Notes: a model not told the origin generated them from the sequence alone. DNA of 64,000 bases from Abelmoschus esculentus (GCA_035048815.1 JAUCBN010000037.1:13172001-13236000); one strand, 5' to 3'. Counted from the stretch's first letter, positions 1 to 10,821 are shown. Made by a program: numbers and translations.

Positions 1-1788
1 TTACTTAAGTGGGCTATTCTAACGGGCTTGACAGACCCAAAACCTTTGTGAGATAGGCTTGGGCGGATTGGACTATATCAACCCCGCCGTTGGGCTTGTT
101 GAACTCGCGGACCGTGACATAAAGCTTGAAGAAAGGGAAGTGAGCTACCCAAGGGAGTTCAACTATGTCAAAAGTGGTGAAATCTTGGGTGATCCATCCA
201 AGGGGGTAACTACTCGTTCTTCTCTTAGATTAATGAACCATATTGCATTTATCTCATGCATAGAGCCTAAAAATATCAATGAAGCCTTAGATGATGATTA
301 TTGGATACTGGCTATGCAAGAAGAGTTAAATCAATTTGAGAGAAGTTATGTGTGGACATTAGTTGATAGGCCTAGTAATAAATCTACTATACGAACTAAA
401 TGGGTTTTTAGAAACAAACTAGATGAGAGTGGTAACATTGTGAGAAATAAAGCTAGATTAGTTGCTCAAGGTTACACTCAAGAAGAGGGAATAGATTTCG
501 ATGAAACTTATGCACCCGTAGCTAGAATGGAAGCCATTAGGGTGCTACTTGCATTTGCATGTTATCATGATTTTAAGCTTTTTCAAATGGATGTTAAAAG
601 TGCTTTTTTAAATGGTTTTATAAATGAAGAAGTGTATGTTGAACAACCACTGGGTTTTGAAAATTCAAAATTTCCAAACCATGTTTTTAAATTAACTAAA
701 GCTTTATATGGTTTGAAACAAGCACCTAGAGCTTGGTATGAAAGGCTTTTAAACTTTTTAATTGAAAAAGGTTTTGAAAAAAGAAACGTGGATACTACAT
801 TTTTTATAAAAAGGTTTAAAAGTGACATCTTAGTAATTCAAATTTATGTTGATGATATAATTTTTGGATCTACTAATGAATGTTATTGTCAAGAATTTTC
901 TAAGCTAATGCAAGGTGAATTCGAGATGAGCATGATGGGGGAGCTCTCATTATTTTGGGACTCCAAATTAAGCAAAGGAAGGATGACACCTTCATCAATC
1001 AAGCAAAATACATCAAGGATATGCTCAAGAAGTTTGGCTTGGAGAATGTGAAACCTCAAGCCACTCCTATGAGCTCATCTACTAAGCTTGACAAGGATGA
1101 AGGAGGTAAGTGTGTTGATTCTAAATTTTATAGATCCGTGATAGGTTCTTTGCTTTACCTTACCGCAAGTAGACCGGATATCATGTTTAGTGTTTTCTTG
1201 TGTGCTAGGTTTCAAGCTAGTCCTAGAGAATCACACCTAGTTGCCATTAAGAGAATTTTTAGGTACCTTAAAGACACACCTTGTTTAGGTCTTTGGTATC
1301 CTAAAGTCTCATCCTTTGATTTGCATGCTTTTTCGGATGCGGATTATGGAGGTTGTAAGATAGATAGGAAAAGTACTTCTGGAACATGTCAATTCCTAGG
1401 TAGTATGCTCATATCTTGGTTCTCTAAGAAACAAAATAGTGTAGCTCTATCTACCACCGAAGCGGAGTACATATTCTTAGGGAGTTGTTGTGCTCAAGTG
1501 TTATGGATGAAACAACAACTCTTAGATTATGGCATTAAGGTAGAAATCATACCTCTAAAGTGTGATAATACTAGTGTCATATATCTTACCAAGAACCCCA
1601 TTCAACACTCTAGAACCAAACACATAGAAATTAGACACCACTTTATTAGAGATCATGTGTCTAAAAATGATATTGTTTTAGAGTTTGTTGATACCTTAAA
1701 CCAATTAGCGGACATTTTTACTAAACCTTTAGACAAAGAGCGCTTTTGGACCCTTAGGAGAGAGTTAGGTCTAACTAGCCTATCTTGA
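1..1788 (+). pseudogene. SIRE-type Ty1/copia pol, RT and RNase H part, one frameshift
   Basis: This is the C-terminal half of a copia polyprotein, cut by the window edge. It copies element RNA into DNA inside the virus-like particle. From about 230 to 950 it reads as a copia reverse transcriptase (RVT_2 family): a linker TTRSSLR, the core TKWVFRNKLDESG, ARLVAQGYTQEEGIDF, LFQMDVKSAFLNG, ALYGLKQAPRAWYERL and the catalytic YVDD (IYVDDIIFGST). From about 955 to 1788 it continues in another frame with FINQAKYIKDML, YRSVIGSLLYLTASRPDI and the RNase H segment (DADYGGCKIDRKSTSG, WFSKKQNSVALSTTEAEY), ending ADIFTKPLD. The frame change falls in a T-run at about 950-956, where GELSLF should run on into LGLQIKQ. 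A one-base deletion explains it. The rest is open, so the copy looks young. Integrase, protease and gag lie left of the window. Confidence 0.93.
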
Positions 1789-2691
1789 CCTCTTAAGTGT
1801 TATTTTTATGCAATATTTGCCTGAATCTTGATTGAAATCATGCCTATGTTGTTTTGCATCTTGATGCTTCTATGCATGTTGCTAGGGGGAGTATGAACTT
1901 TTTTTTGCACTATAATCTTGTCACAACATCATTTGCATGCTTATAGGGGCTTTAGAGACTCATTTCTAGTACTTTAGAAGCTTAAAATGCAAAGCTCGCT
2001 AAGGGGTATCGATACAGCTAACACCTGTTTCGATACCTGTTCATCGTGTTCATCTGGGTATGTTCTGGGAAGAACTGGTATCGATACCAGCATTGATACC
2101 AGGGTATCGATACTAGCATCGAAACAACATGTTTCGATACTTGTTCCGATAAACGCGGCTGAAGTTTGCTTTAAAAGACACAAAAACCTAATCTTACTAA
2201 AATTAAATCTTTCCAAAAAACCCTTTCTCAAACCCTAGCCGGCTTTCCCTTTAAAAACCCTTCAAATCCATCGTCTTTCACCAAAATTTCAACGTTTTTT
2301 CCTTGGGGATTTCACTCTATACATCAAAGCCAAGATCATATCAACTTTTGGTGCTCCAAAATCTACAAATTCTACCTAATCCATAATCAAGGTAATTTTC
2401 GAAAAACCTTATTTTCGTTGATTTTTAGGATGTTAAAATTTAGATTTTGAACATATTTTGAATGCTTATTGTATGGGTTTTCATAATCCTACGAAATTTT
2501 TTTCAAAATCAAAAATTTTTTCATTCGAATATAAATTAATTTTCTCGTATTAGTTTTTACTGGTTTTTTCAAGCAAAATTTTCTTTAAATTCTCAAATAC
2601 CTTGAATTATTGATTAATAGGATTGAATTAGGTTGATAGAGCATACATATTTTTAAATATAACTAATCCAATTCTTTTAAATCTCTAGATC
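1789..2691 (+). other. SIRE spacer between pol and the extra ORF, with probable leader intron
   Basis: No coding potential is seen in this spacer. It contains a purine-rich GGGGGAG stretch near 1884, a cluster of TATCGATA palindromes (2005-2150), then a C/T-rich stretch that looks like a 5' untranslated leader. A good plant intron runs from 2392 (CAAG/GTAATT) to 2688 (TCTCTAG), T-rich throughout, and the ORF's ATG sits 3 bases after the acceptor. This fits a separate or spliced transcript for the downstream ORF. The splice sites are seen in the sequence; their use is inferred. Confidence 0.55.
2005..2150. repeat. TATCGATA palindrome cluster I (SIRE internal spacer)
   Basis: Several copies of GGTATCGATACC or one-to-three-base variants (GTTTCGATACC, GGTATCGATACTA, GTTTCGATACTTG) occur at irregular spacing. 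The same motif family recurs in six other places in the window. Confidence 0.8.
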
Positions 2692-3882
2692 ATGGCACCA
2701 AAGAAACGTGCTCGTACCGAGGCCGGGAGTTCATCTACTACTCGTGCTCCTCGTGTAAATTTTCCTGTGGTTTTTGATCGTTGCTTGGATGGTCTGGGGA
2801 GAGTTAATAACTTTAACAACTTCCGAGACTACTCGCTTAAAAAGGAGCGATGTGTGGATGTTGACTTCATGACATCCTACAAGTTCCCCTTTCGTTATTA
2901 CGATCAAATCATCGAGTGGAAGTTTTTGCCTTTTCTCACCCATTCCGGCAAGTTCTTTCCGACTCTTGTCCTTCTCTTTTATGCTAATGCTAAGTGCATT
3001 CTATCTAAGGATAAGAGCAAAGTTGTGGCGATTGAATCTTACCTTACGGGCCGTACTTTCCAAGTCGATGTCGGCACCTTTGTTGATGCTTTTGGTCTTG
3101 AGGATGTTGGCCTTGACGAAGAAGACTCTCTCGGATACTTTACCGGGTCGATTATCTTGCTTGACGTTCATGACCGGTTCTTGCACCTCATTATATCTTG
3201 GTGGATTCATCCATCAAACGTTAAGTACTCCCGGATTCGTCAAGTTGATAGTTTTTGGGTGAAGTGTTTCCGTGAAGCTCGTCGACCAAATCTTGCTCAG
3301 ATTGTTTTCTCCGACATTGTGTGGCATATCTCTAATCGTGCCACTCCTCTTGTCAAGTCTTTTCCCTATGCTTGCATTCTCAGTTCTATATTTTTGCATT
3401 TGGGAATTGATTGCTCTTACGATAAGGTGGAATCGGTAAAGGAACCCATAGGAGAAACTTCTCTCAATCGCTCTCACTTTCAATATGCCTCTAATGGTGA
3501 ATGGGTTCGCAGTCCTCCTTCTCCTCCCGTTGTTGATCCGGAGCCTCTTCGACAACTTGCACCAAACGCCGAGCTTATGGACTTTCTCACCTCACGGTTT
3601 GATAGTTTGGATGCTCGCTTTGCTAGTATGGATGCTCGGTTCGACTCTCTAAATGGAAGGTTTGATTCTTTGTTCACTCATTTCAATTCTCGCTTTGATG
3701 CTTTGGATACGAGATTGACGGGCTTGGAGAATCAAAGCACTTCCATGAGGATCTCCATTGAAGCTCTCCGTTACATGCAAACCACTTCCAACAAAGATGG
3801 AGATGATGATGAGGATGAAGATGACGATGAGGGTGATGAAGGTGAGGATGGTGATGATGATGCGGATATGGGCGATGAGTGA
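2692..3882 (+). CDS. SIRE-element extra ORF (env-position protein; plant transposon domain, coiled coil, acidic tail)
   Basis: This intact ORF of 396 aa lies between pol and the 3' LTR, where SIRE/Maximus copia elements carry an extra gene often called env-like. The N-terminus is basic (PKKRAR at residues 3-8) and looks like a nuclear localisation signal. Residues about 35-260 resemble the 'putative plant transposon protein' domain (FYANAKC, SYLTGRTFQVDV, DRFLHLIISWWIHPSNVKYSRI). Residues about 302-346 are a run of heptads, RFDSLDA-like and repeated five to six times, predicted to form a coiled coil. The last 30 residues are nearly all Asp, Glu and Gly. I see no signal peptide and no clear membrane span, so an envelope role is not supported. 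A nuclear, self-associating protein is more likely. The start follows the acceptor-like TCTCTAG at 2688. Function is unknown; family membership is inferred from memory of similar ORFs. Confidence 0.8.
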   Translation: MAPKKRARTEAGSSSTTRAPRVNFPVVFDRCLDGLGRVNNFNNFRDYSLKKERCVDVDFMTSYKFPFRYYDQIIEWKFLPFLTHSGKFFPTLVLLFYANAKCILSKDKSKVVAIESYLTGRTFQVDVGTFVDAFGLEDVGLDEEDSLGYFTGSIILLDVHDRFLHLIISWWIHPSNVKYSRIRQVDSFWVKCFREARRPNLAQIVFSDIVWHISNRATPLVKSFPYACILSSIFLHLGIDCSYDKVESVKEPIGETSLNRSHFQYASNGEWVRSPPSPPVVDPEPLRQLAPNAELMDFLTSRFDSLDARFASMDARFDSLNGRFDSLFTHFNSRFDALDTRLTGLENQSTSMRISIEALRYMQTTSNKDGDDDEDEDDDEGDEGEDGDDDADMGDE

Positions 3883-4247
3883 TCCTTAGCGTTTTACCTT
3901 TGCTTTGCTTTGGCTTTAGGACTAGTTATGTTTTTCTTTAAGTTCTTGTTTCATTTTCATTTCATATAGACTTATGCATCTATGTTATTTCTTTATGCTT
4001 TGGAATATTTTGTTGGATTTTGAATATTTATGCTATGGATTATAATTATATGCTATGCTTGTTATGCGTTATGCCTCATATTGATTTTGATCTAACAAAA
4101 AGGGGGAGAAATATTTGTAGAATTTAAAGTTATGCACCTATTAAGGGGGAGTCCTTTTAAAATTTATTTCAAAGTCTTGGAACCTAAAAGTGTGTCTTTT
4201 AAACTTAAAAATTCATAATGGTTTTGTTATATCAAAAAGGGAGAGAT
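3883..4247 (+). promoter_or_regulatory. SIRE polypurine tracts before the 3' LTR
   Basis: This non-coding stretch has three purine tracts: AAAAAGGGGGAGAAA at about 4097, AAGGGGGAG near 4143 and AAAAAGGGAGAGA at 4234-4246. The last abuts the LTR and is the likely plus-strand primer. Multiple tracts are usual in SIRE-type elements. Confidence 0.7.
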
Positions 4248-4386
4248 TGTAAAACCAAAATTGATTTTGATATAACAATTATGAATAAGGACTATTTTGT
4301 AATAAATTTTTAAGTCCTTAAGTCAAATTTTTTATTTCAAGTTAAACCAAGAACTTTGAAATAAAATTTCTAAGTGTTTTAATACG

Positions 4387-4830
4387 AGAGTATCGATACC
4401 ATTTCAACCGGTATCGATACCCTACTGCATTTTAAAGCCTTGTTCTTGAAACTAAGAACGAGTATCGAAACATGGTTCGATACCATTATACCACTGGAAA
4501 TGCATGTTTCGAACCTAGTATCGAACCACATCGAGTATTTTTATTTGTTTTAAAAATCTTTTAAAATAGGACTCAAGGTATCGGTACCGGTATCGATATC
4601 GATACACCCTTTAATTCCCAACGGCTATTTTAGCATTAAATGAGTTGACCGTTGGTGGCAGTTAAAACTTTAAATGATGGTTTAGATGTTTCGAAACATG
4701 GTTCGATACCCACCATTATAGTTTAGTAATGGCATCGATACTTGTTTCGATACCCTCCCTATTAAATGCACAACGTCTCTTTCTTTTTATAGGCTGTTTC
4801 GAAACAGGTTTCCCGAGTATCGATATCTGT
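4387..4830. repeat. TATCGATA palindrome cluster II (SIRE LTR, U3)
   Basis: There are more than ten copies of GTATCGATACC, GTTTCGATACC and GTATCGAAAC-type motifs upstream of the LTR TATA box, including GGTATCGGTACCGGTATCGATATCGATAC near 4577. Confidence 0.85.
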
Positions 4831-4923
4831 GTTTGCAGAAGAGCATTTATGACGAGAAGATGAAGTCTCAACGTCTTTATTTCATTTCCCAACAACCACA
4901 ACGGTTAGAAATCAATGAGGACA

Positions 4924-4930
4924 TATAAAA
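4924..4930 (+). promoter_or_regulatory. TATA box of the SIRE LTR
   Basis: TATAAAA lies about 95 bp after the TATCGATA cluster, in the expected place for the U3/R boundary. It is inferred from the sequence only. Confidence 0.5.
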
Positions 4931-5692
4931 TGAAGATGTTCAAGTAGCATTAACAACTATTGAACCTCAAGCAACATCCAAGCACAAAAAATCCAACTCA
5001 AAGCACTTAATTGCATATCTTTGCTCCCAACTCTTGTAATTTCACTTTGATTATTTGTAATCTAAGTTTGGGGAGAGTTTGTTTGTATTTGGGGCATTTA
5101 TTTCTTGTAAGAGAATTCTTTTTAGCCCACTTTAATCTCTTGTAACACCTTGTGAGGTCCAAATCAATTTTGGGTAGAAAATTGATTTGTTTGTAACGGT
5201 TATCCCTTGAACCGAGAAAAAGGTCGAATTCAATAGTGAATTGGTTTCAAAATACTTAGTGAGAGCTAAGGTAGTGGATGTAGAGCTTGTTCCGAAGCTT
5301 GAACCACTATAAATCGTTTGTCCTTAAATTTCACACTTTTACGAAAAATTTCCCGACTAAATTTTAATTGCCAATTCACCCCCTCTTGGCCATACTTCAA
5401 GATCGATCAACTCAACAATCTTTCTTTGATGTTTTGTTTTGCTTTGCTATGATTTTATGCACGATGATTGTTTACTATGCTTTGTTGATATTGCACGGTG
5501 ATTGCTATACATGTTGATATGTTATATGCACGGTGATTGATTAAGTTGCTAAGGCTAAAGCATGTTAGACCTATATCTTCATTACTCCACTACTTTAGGT
5601 TGGTTTTTGTTAAAAACTTGAGCTAGTTGACTCCTTGCTTCTAGTAGACTCACTTAGTTTTGAATTTTTGTTTTGTTCATAGTAATAGTAAT

Positions 5693-6066
5693 ATGGGACC
5701 CCGTAGAGAGCTTAGAATGAACACTCGATCTATCATTATTAGAAGGGATAAGAGTGAGGAGGAAGAGTTACCACCTCCTCCACAACCACCAGTTGAACCG
5801 CCTGTAGCTCCCCTTGCTATGTCGGTTGTCGGTGACATGTCTTAGTTTCTTAGGCTATTGTGGAAGCTTTTCAGGCTGTAGTTGCTGGAATGCAGGCCAG
5901 AATTGCTCCAGCGGTAGCTAATCATGGTTTACCGTTGGAGAAACTCCGTAGTTTAGGAGCGGTTGAGTTTAAGGGTTTTTCACTAAAGGTTTTGGAGGCT
6001 TGGTTAGAAAGTACAAATCGTATCTTAGTTCAGATGAGTTTTTATGATGTCTCAGTTAGTTCATGC
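5693..6066 (+). pseudogene. Tekay-type gag, N-terminal fragment
   Basis: The first reading frame starts at the ATG at 5693 (MGPRRELRMNTR) and includes a proline-rich stretch (LPPPPQPPVEPPVAP). It meets a TAG at 5843-5845. Similarity resumes in another frame from about 5860 with EAFQAVVAGMQARIAP, LRSLGAVEFKGF and AWLESTNRILVQMS, the start of the gypsy gag domain. It then breaks off about 130 residues in, where the LTR sequence begins. The product would have formed the capsid of a Ty3/gypsy element. It is a dead remnant: one stop, one frameshift and a C-terminal truncation. Confidence 0.8.
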
Positions 6067-6067
6067 T

Positions 6068-6169
6068 ATTTAGGGTCTTTTATCAGGATGAGTCTCCGTA
6101 TTAGCCTTGGTATTCCCCGTGTAGCTCATTCGATTCGGGTGGCGTTTATACCAGGTCGAGGAGGTTACA
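6068..6169 (+). repeat. Tekay-family LTR 3' end
   Basis: TTTAGGGTC..TTTATC..GAGTCTCC through GAGGTTACA matches the last 100 bp of the solo LTRs ending at 46034 and 57736, including the CTCATTCGA/CTTGTTCGA block and the final TTACA. It is seen directly by comparison within the window. Confidence 0.85.
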
Positions 6170-6264
6170 AAAAACTTTAGAGAGTACTGTCTCTCTTTCC
6201 TTTCCTTTCTTTTTCATCTTTCTGTTATTCTACTTTATCTTCTCTGTTAGTTCCCTAGTATCTA

Positions 6265-7150
6265 ACAGTCAACTCCTCTAGTTGATCCATTATCAAATCC
6301 TCTTCCCTGCAAATTGGAAGTTAATCTTACTTCTTTATCACATCTTTGACCTACAAAAACAAAAGCCCCCAATCCATCATTCTACAACTAAAATAAGTTT
6401 CTTCAAAGATCTTTCCTTTCTTGACCTTTTAGTTGCCTCAACGATTACCAACTTTGAAAATTTAGCCATGAAGAAGCTAATGTACAAATTAAACATAAAG
6501 AAAAGGAACAGCTTTCAGTCTCAAATGTTCATCAATCTCAGTTAACTTGAGAAAAGGAATAACTATTAAGCTCACAAGAGAGTATGAGAAATTTACAATT
6601 AAAACATTCTCTAAAACACTATGTACAAGAGAAGTAGGAAAAATATGAATTATACTCAATTTCTCTTGATCATTTTGCTTGGATGTGTTCTCTAACCATA
6701 TTCAAGTGTCCCAAGCTTGCTTTTATAGTGTGGAATTATATTCTAGTCGTTTATGACCGTTGGGGATGTATTGGAGCCATTGGGAAGTCATAAAGTTGAG
6801 CATTAAATTTTCACCTACACAAAGGTTTCGAAACCTTTACTAGAGATTTCCAAACCTTATAGAAATATAGCCGTTAAAGGACCAAGATTTTGAAACCTTT
6901 GCTAAAGTTTCAAGAAAAAGACTATTCTGACTGAGAGGTTTCAAAACCTAAAGGGAAGGTTTCGAAACTTTCATTTAAAAACGCAAGTTTAGCTATTTTA
7001 AATCATTTCCAACAATTCTAAAACCTCTCAAAAACTTTTTAAACTTATTTTCAAGTTGTTTGAATATAAAAATTATTTTTGAATTCTTTTCAAATTAGTC
7101 TAAAACATTTTTCAATTATTACATCAAAATTAATATCTCAATATTTTTTT
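6265..7150 (-). mobile_element. Decayed SIRE-like LTR, reverse orientation
   Basis: Read on the minus strand it starts with a block like GATATTAATTTTGATGTAAT, similar to the start of the SIRE LTR at 4248. It goes through a GGTTTCGAAACC cluster and a leader-like region, and ends near GATCAACTAGAGGAGTTGACTG. The order of parts matches the SIRE LTR but identity is low and the ends are approximate. Confidence 0.45.
6823..6985. repeat. GGTTTCGAAACC palindrome cluster (variant of the TATCGATA family)
   Basis: There are six or seven copies of GGTTTCGAAACCTTT and close variants such as AGGTTTCAAAACC. The layout is the same as in the TATCGATA clusters, but T/A replaces A/T at two symmetrical positions, so palindromy is kept. 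Confidence 0.7.
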
Positions 7151-7731
7151 TTGAGTGACATGAGTAAAAAAAGGCATATATTGGTGATGAATATGTCAAA
7201 GAAAAGAAGATTGTAGCCTCTTTATAACACAGTCCAAATCAATAGTGGATCTGTTTTAAAAAAATTACGATATTGAGAACACTGGTAAATTAAGACATCA
7301 ACTACTTCTATAATTCTATGACTCACATTTAGGTGTCATTCAAAAGTCCAAACAATATACCATAAAATGAGATTATGTTGATAAAACAAGTCAAGCAACA
7401 TATTTTACAGTGTGATACTTGTTTTCGAGGGTCAAAGGTAAAAATATTTTTAAATTTAAACTTCTACAATCATTACAAATTCTTATTTAAACTTAAGACA
7501 ACATCTTTATGAATTTTAGTGAAGACTTTTTTTTAAAAAAAATACAACTTCATCTTGTGATTAACAAATACACAAGTATAGTCATTTTTTGTCTCTCGTA
7601 TTCTTTTACTGTACCTGAGGTAGTTTCTCTCTACTTGGATCAAATCTATAGTATGACAGACTCAAAATTATCATTTTTGATAGGGATAAAACTTTTACAA
7701 ATTTCACTATAGTTGGCCTTTCAAGAAGCTA
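7151..7731. other. AT-rich intergenic, no feature seen
   Basis: I see no gene, tRNA or clear transposon end here. One short ORF at 7509-7712 has no recognisable motif. Confidence 0.5.
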
Positions 7732-8340
7732 TTGAAAATTAGAGGAATTACTTTCTCTGTGTCGGTTGAAAGTAAGACACATAGTGTGAGAAAAATTTTG
7801 GTCAATACTCGGATAGTAGGGAAGAAAACTCATTTGCATAAAATTATTTGGTTTCCCATGCATATTCCTAAGCATGAAGTGATTCTCTGGATGGTCATTC
7901 TTGATAGGTTGTTTACCAAAGATCGACTGTTCTACGAATAGGGATAGCAAATGATGGCGTGTGCTTGATATGTGGGGATTCGGCTGAGTCTCACGATCAC
8001 ATTTTCTTTGCGTGTTCCTATTCGAGAGAGATATGGGGAAGGATTCTCAAGTACAGTGAGATTTAGAGAGGAGTTAAGGACTAGAACAGAGAGCTAAATT
8101 GGGCAATAGCAAAATTGAAGGGGATGTCTTCTGTAGTACTTATTTTGAAGGTGGCTTGGCAAGCTTTCGTTTACTCTATTTGGGAGGAAAAAAATCAAAA
8201 AAAAAATTCATAATACACAAAAAGATAGTGTTAGTCTTTTTGAACATATAAAATTTATCGTTTGCATTCGTTTGAACCATAGAGGGTTTGTACCAAAAAA
8301 TGTACATACTAATATACTAGCTGCATGGGGAATTATTATG
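7732..8340 (+). pseudogene. LINE ORF2 C-terminal fragment (zf-RVT region)
   Basis: The frame from 7732 reads HIPKHEVILWMVILDRLFTKDRL, the start of the zf-RVT domain found after the reverse transcriptase of plant L1-type LINEs. At about 7937 the reading moves to the next frame and continues VCLICGDSAESHDHIFFACSYSREIWGRIL, with the CxxC, H and C zinc-binding pattern. A weak tail follows to about 8340. The fragment has a frameshift and stops, and lacks the endonuclease and RT. It is a dead 5'-truncated LINE copy. No poly-A tail or TSD could be set with confidence, though an A-rich stretch occurs at 8188-8222. Confidence 0.8.
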
Positions 8341-8377
8341 CAAAAACCACAATAAAAAACTTATTAGAAGATATTTG

Positions 8378-8490
8378 CAGAAAGGCCAACATTGCATGAA
8401 GTATTATGCAGACAAAAACAAGACTGAAAGAGAATTTCAAATTGATGATTATGTTTACCTTAACCTCCAGCTCTACAAACATTTTTTTGT
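8378..8490 (+). pseudogene. Ty3/gypsy integrase C-terminal scrap
   Basis: MKYYADKNKTEREFQIDDYVYLNLQLYKH matches the conserved block just after the integrase core of plant gypsy elements (MK.YAD..R.E..F.VGDWVYLKLQPYRQ type). Only about 35 codons remain, then stops follow. It is a remnant with no function. Confidence 0.6.
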
Positions 8491-8825
8491 GATCTTAAAA
8501 ATCTAAAGCAAACTGATCGTTTTTTATGGCCCCTATATGAAAAAAATTTACCTTCTTGTTGTTGGAAGTATGACTTAAACTCTTTAAAAAATCAAATCAA
8601 AGATATGTAATTGGAGTAAAATCTTTTTTTAAAGTTTAAATTTTAATTTGTTCTGATAGATTTTTAGATTTTAAATTATATTTTTATGTTATATTTTTAT
8701 TCGAAATAGCTTTATAAATTGAACATTTTATATTGAATAAAGTCATGCTCCCACACAACTTTTTCTGTTTCTCTTTTTATTTCTTTTCATATATTAGAGC
8801 TCTTTATCCTGAGGGACCTGTAAAA

Positions 8826-9330
8826 ATGGAAGAGACAAGCTTTATAATGGTACCACCAGTCTTCAACGGATAAAATTATCAAACATGGTCTATTAAGATT
8901 AGTGTTCACATGTAAGTGTTTGATGTATGGGATGCAATGGAAGATGATTATGAAATTACTCAACTTCTAGCGAATCCAAAGGTGGCTCAAATGAAGAATC
9001 ATGGAGAACGAAAAGACAAGAAAGGTTAAAGCTAAATCAAGCCTATTTTTTACGATTTCACATCAATTTTCTCAAAAATAATGCACTTTGATTCTGCTGC
9101 AGAAATCTGAAAGTTTAGACAAGGTTAGAATGTTGGGTAGAAATTCTTTGATAAAAAAAATTGTTGAAAAGATTTTGAATACACTTCCTGAAAAGTTTGA
9201 ACCAACAATATCTTCATTGAAGAATTATAAAGATCTTTTAAGTATTATTTTAGAAGAACTTTTAACCCAAGAGACACATGTGAGGCAAGAGAATTTCATA
9301 GAAGGAGCAATTCAAGTCCATAAAATATAA
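8826..9330 (+). pseudogene. Ty1/copia gag (DUF4219/UBN2) remnant
   Basis: The start reads MEETSFIMVPPVFNG, stop, NYQTWSIKISVHM, stop, FDVWDAMED, the DUF4219 plus UBN2 start of copia gag. After a frame change around 9010-9090, which leaves a readable LFLRFHI.FSQK-type stretch, the segment 9088-9330 reads IVEKILNTLPEKFEPTISSLKNYKDLLSIILEELL...RQENFIEGAIQ, the usual end of UBN2. The part between (about 80 codons of gag) is deleted or unreadable. Gag forms the particle shell in live elements. This copy has at least three stops and one deletion. Confidence 0.75.
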
Positions 9331-10821
9331 TTTATTTGTTTGTTTTTGACGTGTTATTTTGTCGAATCATTCTAAATTGTTTATAGCTAATTAATTAATA
9401 ATTTTCATCCACAAAGAAACTATTTTAACTCAAAATAAAACATTAAAAAAATACTTTAAAAAATAAGATCAAAATTATAATTCAATCCAACGTTAAAAAC
9501 AATTTTAACGTTATACCTTTTATTTATCTACATGCAATGAAATGTACTCTAACTATAAATAAAGGCTAGATTAGTTTCCACGGCAGGAGATTCTAATATT
9601 AATATAGGCTCAAATTAAGGTGAGCCATCTTTTAAAAATAGAAAGAAAAAAAATTATGCATACAATTTTTTATTTAGTAGGCATTTTTTTTAATTAAAAA
9701 ATGTTAGCTACATAAACTGAATATACCATTAAAAATAACAATCAATTTCGTGAAGCAATAAATTTAGGTGCATAATATTTGTTCATCTAATCTGTTTATA
9801 TATTTATTTAAACAGATCTTCAGTTAGGAAATAATATTATGGAGTCCAGTCAATATAATTTGACTGATAAAAAATATTGATATTTAAATTCTTTAAACTA
9901 AATTAAAGGCCTTATTTATGAGCTTATTTTATTAAAATAACACATTTACCAAAATTATTTTTTAAAATTATTTACAGAAATGATGCTTCAGTATATTTTC
10001 AACATACTACTGCATAAAAACAAACTTATAAATTTATAGAAAAATTCATATTCTACATTGTAAATTATTTATCAAATTAAAAAATAAATTAACGTGTACC
10101 CTTTTAATTAAATTAGATTACTTGTACTAAAAAATTACATTCTTAACATCTCATGCATAAAATATTATATATTTATAACAATATAGGTTTTCACTCTATG
10201 TGATGTTCAGTCAACGTTAGATATTATTTTTATAAGTAAATTTTTTAAAAAGTTATTTTTCTAAATAATTTTGAAAAGACGTTACTTTAATAAAAATATT
10301 GTTAGTAGTAAATAATAAATAATTTATTATTTGTATTAATTGATATTGACATTTTTTATTAGATATTGATACCTTGATATCATGCTTAGTTGTTTAATTA
10401 AGATTGACTTTAACTTTTTATTAAATCGTCCATTGTTGTTAATTTTATTTTTATAATATTATTTTAATTAATTGAAATAGGAAAATCTTTATCGCATGAT
10501 TCATCAAACTATATATCAAGTTGACCTAAGAATAATACATAAATTAAAAAAAATTCAAACAATAAATTATCGATTGTTTGATGAGATAAAATGTTAAATT
10601 TTTTTAATAAGATTAAGACTTCTCATAAAATCTAATTTTAATTAACCGATAGCAACATGTTTTTATGTATTTTTATACATATTATATTCGGTTATACAAA
10701 ATAAGAAGTAGCCTTCTTGTATCCCCTAACATTGCTATTCGCCTTCGAAAATCTACCGAGTTTAAAGCTGTGGACTTAATTTGGACAAAACATATGCCAA
10801 CCGGTTCATTATAAGCCAAAA
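9331..10821. other. AT-rich intergenic, nothing seen
   Basis: The stretch is very AT-rich with no coding stretch above noise and no clear repeat ends. The end near 10822 is the 3' flank of the dioxygenase gene. Confidence 0.6.

Larger units (their letters stand above)
4248..5417 (+). mobile_element. SIRE-type 3' LTR
   Basis: The LTR begins TGTAAAACC just after the purine tract and ends GATCGATCAACTCAACA, giving about 1,170 bp with TG...CA ends. It contains a TATCGATA cluster (4387-4830), a TATA box TATAAAA at 4924-4930, and a downstream segment ending in AATTCACCCCCTCTTGG, which is typical of SIRE LTR ends. The 5' LTR lies outside the window, so the TSD cannot be tested. Confidence 0.85.
5418..6169 (+). 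mobile_element. Deleted Tekay-type (Ty3/gypsy) element: leader, gag start and LTR end
   Basis: 5418-5692 is a non-coding leader with GCACGGTGATTG repeats. A gag start follows at 5693 and then, without any pol, the last 100 bp of a gypsy LTR (6068-6169). The SIRE LTR ends exactly at 5417, so the SIRE element may have inserted into the leader of this older element. A large internal deletion joined gag to the LTR end. Confidence 0.65.
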
